A DNA stretch of 8,371 nucleotides, taken from assembly GCA_018895315.1 (NCBI GenBank), contig JAHIOK010000348.1, positions 1 through 8,371 of the forward strand, read 5' to 3'. How positions within the stretch are numbered: the first letter of the stretch is position 1; every line of letters starts with the position of its first letter. A program made the position numbers and the translations under genes. The stretch comes from Actinomycetota bacterium. Its GTDB lineage: Bacteria > Actinomycetota > Actinomycetes > Actinomycetales > Microbacteriaceae. Positions 6,867-8,371 of the stretch are shown here, one piece after another. The notes below the pieces were generated by a model. That model was not told where the DNA came from, searched no databases, and was given only the letters and a program-made list of their open reading frames with translations.

Positions 6867-6946
6867 CCGAGTGCACGGGTTGCTGCCGAGTGCACGGCCT
6901 GCCGACATCGATAGGTCGTGCACTCGGCGTGGTGCCGTGCACTCGG
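6867..6946. repeat. Four-copy CCGAGTGCACGG array, two direct and two inverted (REP/BIME-like)
   Basis: CCGAGTGCACGG occurs at 6867-6878 and 6886-6897 on the plus strand. On the minus strand it occurs at 6935-6946 exactly and at 6916-6927 with one mismatch. Both pairs are spaced by the same 19-bp period, so the array is symmetrical about roughly 6907, with differing 7-nt spacers. The arrangement resembles bacterial palindromic intergenic elements of the REP/BIME kind. I cannot tell from one window whether it recurs in the genome. Confidence 0.8.
6885..6928. terminator. Strong hairpin, probable bidirectional terminator between convergent genes
   Basis: Bases 6885-6900 pair with 6913-6928 to form a 16-bp stem around a 12-nt loop. 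In plus-strand RNA one position is a G-U wobble (6897 with 6916); in minus-strand RNA the same position is a C-A mismatch. It lies 40 nt after the CNNM stop and about 46 nt after the OYE stop. No U-tract follows on either strand, as is common for GC-rich actinobacterial terminators, so the assignment rests on structure and convergent position. Confidence 0.6.
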
Positions 6947-6973
6947 CGGGCCGCAGGGGGGCGCGGCGCGGGG

Positions 6974-8041
6974 TCAGCGGGGGCGGGCTCGGACGTATTG
7001 CGCGGGCCAGTAGTCGATGTCGATGCCGAGGTCGCTGGATGCGCGGAGGGCGAAGTGCGGGTCGCGCAGCCATTCGCGTCCGGCCATGATCGCGTCGGCT
7101 CCGCCTTCGGCCAGGATCTGCTCGGCCTGCGCAGCATCCGTGATGAGTCCGACCGCGTTGACGAGAACGCCCGCCTCGGCGCGCACGCGCGCAGCGAGCG
7201 GCACCTGGTATCCCGGGTGCACCGCGATCTTCTGATGTGCGACGAGTCCGCCGCTGGAGATGTCGAAGAAGTCCGCTCCATGCGCCTTCGCCCACGTGCT
7301 GACAGTGGTGGTGCTCTCCACCTCCCAGCCGCCGTCTGCCCAGTCGGTGCCGGACAGCCGCACGAACAGGGGGGCGTCGGGGGCGGCCTCCCGCACGACG
7401 TCGATGACGCGCAGCAGCAAGCGCGCCCGATTCTCCAGGCTCCCGCCGTATTCGTCGCCGCGCAGGTTCGACAGCGGCGAGAGGAACTGGTGCAGCAAAT
7501 AGCCGTGGGCGGCGTGCAGCTCCAGTACGTCGAACCCCGCGGCGATCGCGCGCCCCGCGGCGGCGGCGAAATCGGCGACGACGCGGTCGATACTCGCGTG
7601 ATCGAGCGCGGCGGGTTCGGCGTAGCCCTCGAAAGCGATGGCCGAGGGCGCCACGGCGGTCCAGCCGCCCTCGGCTGCGGGCACCGATCCGTGCCTGCCG
7701 GAGAGCGGCGACCAGGTGGAAGCCTTGCGTCCGGCGTGGCCGAGCTGGATGCCGGCGGCAGCTCCCCGGGCATGCAGCGCCGCGACGATCGGGGCCCACG
7801 CCTCACGCTGATCGTCGTTCCAGATGCCGACGTCCTCGGGCGAGATCCGACCCTCGGGCGACACCGCCGATGCCTCGGCCACGACCAGCCCAGCTCCCCC
7901 GGAGGCGAACTGCGCGAGGTGCGTGTGATGCCATTCCTGGGGTACGCCGTCCACAGCGCTGTACTGACACATCGGGGAGACCCACAGGCGATTGCGCAGG
8001 GTCAGACCGTGCACCGTGAGGGGGGAGAACAGAATGCTCAT
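6974..8041 (-). CDS. NADH:flavin oxidoreductase / Old Yellow Enzyme, YqjM class
   Basis: This 355-residue FMN enzyme uses NAD(P)H to reduce activated C=C bonds, as in enones; its physiological substrate is unknown. It is a single TIM barrel of the compact YqjM (thermophilic-like) class. Residues 20-28 read WVSPMCQYS, where Cys25 and Tyr27 correspond to YqjM Cys26 and Tyr28, which tune the flavin and bind substrate. GIQLGHAGRKAS (97-108) lines the FMN site. ELHAAHGYLLHQFLSP contains His176 and His179, the pair that binds the substrate carbonyl. SPLSNLRGDEYGGSLENRARL is the class signature, and the AGREWLRDPHFALRA segment near the C-terminus belongs to the FMN phosphate site. The chosen ATG has GGAG 7 nt upstream and matches the family start; the frame remains open upstream but overlaps nnrD antisense. 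The start is 27 bp from the divergent nnrD start, and the 3' end meets the CNNM pair across the inverted-repeat region. Confidence 0.95.
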   Translation of the reverse strand: MSILFSPLTVHGLTLRNRLWVSPMCQYSAVDGVPQEWHHTHLAQFASGGAGLVVAEASAVSPEGRISPEDVGIWNDDQREAWAPIVAALHARGAAAGIQLGHAGRKASTWSPLSGRHGSVPAAEGGWTAVAPSAIAFEGYAEPAALDHASIDRVVADFAAAAGRAIAAGFDVLELHAAHGYLLHQFLSPLSNLRGDEYGGSLENRARLLLRVIDVVREAAPDAPLFVRLSGTDWADGGWEVESTTTVSTWAKAHGADFFDISSGGLVAHQKIAVHPGYQVPLAARVRAEAGVLVNAVGLITDAAQAEQILAEGGADAIMAGREWLRDPHFALRASSDLGIDIDYWPAQYVRARPR

Positions 8042-8068
8042 GTCGTGCTCCAGAGGTAAGGTTTCGCC
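8042..8068. promoter_or_regulatory. 27-bp divergent OYE/nnrD gap with candidate leaderless nnrD promoter
   Basis: Only 27 bp separate the two divergent start codons. On the plus strand TAAGGT (8057-8062) fits TANNNT and ends 6 nt before the nnrD ATG, so that transcript may be leaderless. On the minus strand the same bases hold the OYE ribosome binding site (GGAG). The -35 regions of both genes must therefore lie within each other's coding sequences. Promoter positions are inference. Confidence 0.4.
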
Positions 8069-8371
8069 ATGGTCGCCGTGACATGGTCGGTCGCAGATGC
8101 GTCGCGCGCACTGCGAAATCCAACGAACGCCGACGACAAGTATTCCCGGGGAGTCGTCGGCATCCGCACCGGATCCGACGCCTATCCCGGCGCTGCGGTG
8201 CTCGGCGTCGAGGCGGCCTGGCGCACCGGCATCGGCATGGTGCGCTACCTCGGCCCCGACCGCCCGACCGCGCTCGTGCTGCATCGGCGCCCCGAGACCG
8301 TTACCGCCGACGGCCGCGTGCAGGCCTGGGTGATCGGGTCGGGAACGGATGCCGCGCACCGATCCGGCGAC
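8069..8371 (+). CDS. nnrD: ADP-dependent NAD(P)H-hydrate dehydratase, N-terminal part, truncated by window edge
   Basis: The first 101 codons are present. The product is a ribokinase-like fold enzyme that uses ADP (or ATP) to dehydrate the S epimer of damaged, hydrated NADH or NADPH back to the active cofactor. The diagnostic stretch at about 24-60 reads KYSRGVVGIRTGSDAYPGAA followed by VLGVEAAWRTGIGMVRYLGP, matching the HKYSRG and glycine-rich opening of the YjeF C-terminal/NnrD domain. AWVIGSGTDA (about 88-97) stands where the family has its GPG(L/M)G-type nucleotide loop. There is no preceding epimerase (NnrE) domain, so this is the stand-alone dehydratase, not the fused YjeF form. The ATG at 8069 is preceded by AAGG with a 7-nt gap and also by a -10-like TAAGGT, so translation may be leaderless; GTG at 8078 is an alternative. 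Full-length relatives are roughly 280-300 residues. Identification is good, the 3' part unseen. Confidence 0.88.
   Translation, partial: MVAVTWSVADASRALRNPTNADDKYSRGVVGIRTGSDAYPGAAVLGVEAAWRTGIGMVRYLGPDRPTALVLHRRPETVTADGRVQAWVIGSGTDAAHRSGD

Larger units (their letters stand above)
6839..6980. repeat. Long-range inverted repeat whose ends contain both convergent stop codons
   Basis: CCGCTGACCCCG at 6839-6850 and its exact reverse complement CGGGGTCAGCGG at 6969-6980 bracket the 128-bp convergent gap between the second CNNM gene and the OYE gene. Each arm includes a TGA stop, at 6843-6845 (plus) and 6976-6974 (minus). The four-copy 12-mer array sits almost exactly midway, making a nested palindromic structure. 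Confidence 0.75.

Noticed and set aside
6846..6973. Attachment site or mobile-element remnant at the inverted repeats
   Set aside because: No transposase or integrase frame, no target-site duplication and intact flanking genes; a terminator or REP-like element explains it better.
6871..8059. Plus-strand frames starting in the 12-mer array and running through the OYE gene
   Set aside because: They start in repeat sequence and are antisense to OYE; the encoded peptides reflect the repeated GTGCAC words.
8042..8359. Upstream extension of the OYE frame
   Set aside because: It is antisense to the start of nnrD, and the OYE family starts at the MSILFSPL methionine with a good ribosome binding site.

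Overview
The window looks like a chromosomal segment of a high-GC actinobacterium, most likely Microbacteriaceae (Microbacterium or a close relative). The evidence is GC-rich coding sequence, a fused actinobacterial Kgd/OdhA-type 2-oxoglutarate dehydrogenase whose N-terminus resembles Microbacteriaceae homologues, a GuaB1-type IMPDH relative, and a strong excess of the hexamer GCATCC/GGATGC. It appears to be a housekeeping region. I see no phage, transposase, CRISPR, toxin-antitoxin, tRNA or rRNA signature.

Layout: (1) 1-1547, minus strand, is the 5' part (first 515 codons) of kgd, truncated by the window edge. (2) 1548-1721 is a divergent intergenic region with two dyad symmetries and a likely leaderless promoter for guaB1. 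(3) 1722-3185, plus strand, is guaB1, a family with a GMP reductase member. (4) 3190-4380, minus strand, is a glycoside hydrolase family 76-like protein without a visible signal peptide, convergent with guaB1; the two stop codons share one 12-bp palindrome. (5) 4381-4449 is a short divergent region with a possible 22-codon leader ORF. (6) 4450-5793 and 5790-6845, plus strand, are two translationally coupled CNNM/HlyC-type CBS-domain membrane proteins. (7) 6846-6973 is a convergent intergenic region made of nested inverted repeats, with four copies of a CCGAGTGCACGG 12-mer and a strong hairpin. (8) 6974-8041, minus strand, is an Old Yellow Enzyme of the YqjM class. (9) 8069-8371, plus strand, is the start of an ADP-dependent NAD(P)H-hydrate dehydratase (nnrD), cut by the window edge and only 27 bp from the divergent OYE start.

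How the genes relate: kgd serves the TCA cycle and guaB1 serves purine interconversion. The two CBS-domain proteins are probably metal-transport-related. From memory, guaB1 followed by a long and a short CNNM protein is also the arrangement in Mycobacterium tuberculosis (Rv1843c, Rv1842c, Rv1841c), so the GH76-like gene looks like an insertion into an old neighbourhood. OYE and NnrD both act around NAD(P)H (reduction by it, and repair of its hydrated form), but their pairing here may be incidental.

The strongest items for follow-up are the nested inverted repeat at 6839-6980, the apparently cytosolic GH76-like protein inside the guaB1/CNNM block, and the dyad lying over the guaB1 start codon. 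I do not see a clearly new multi-gene system.
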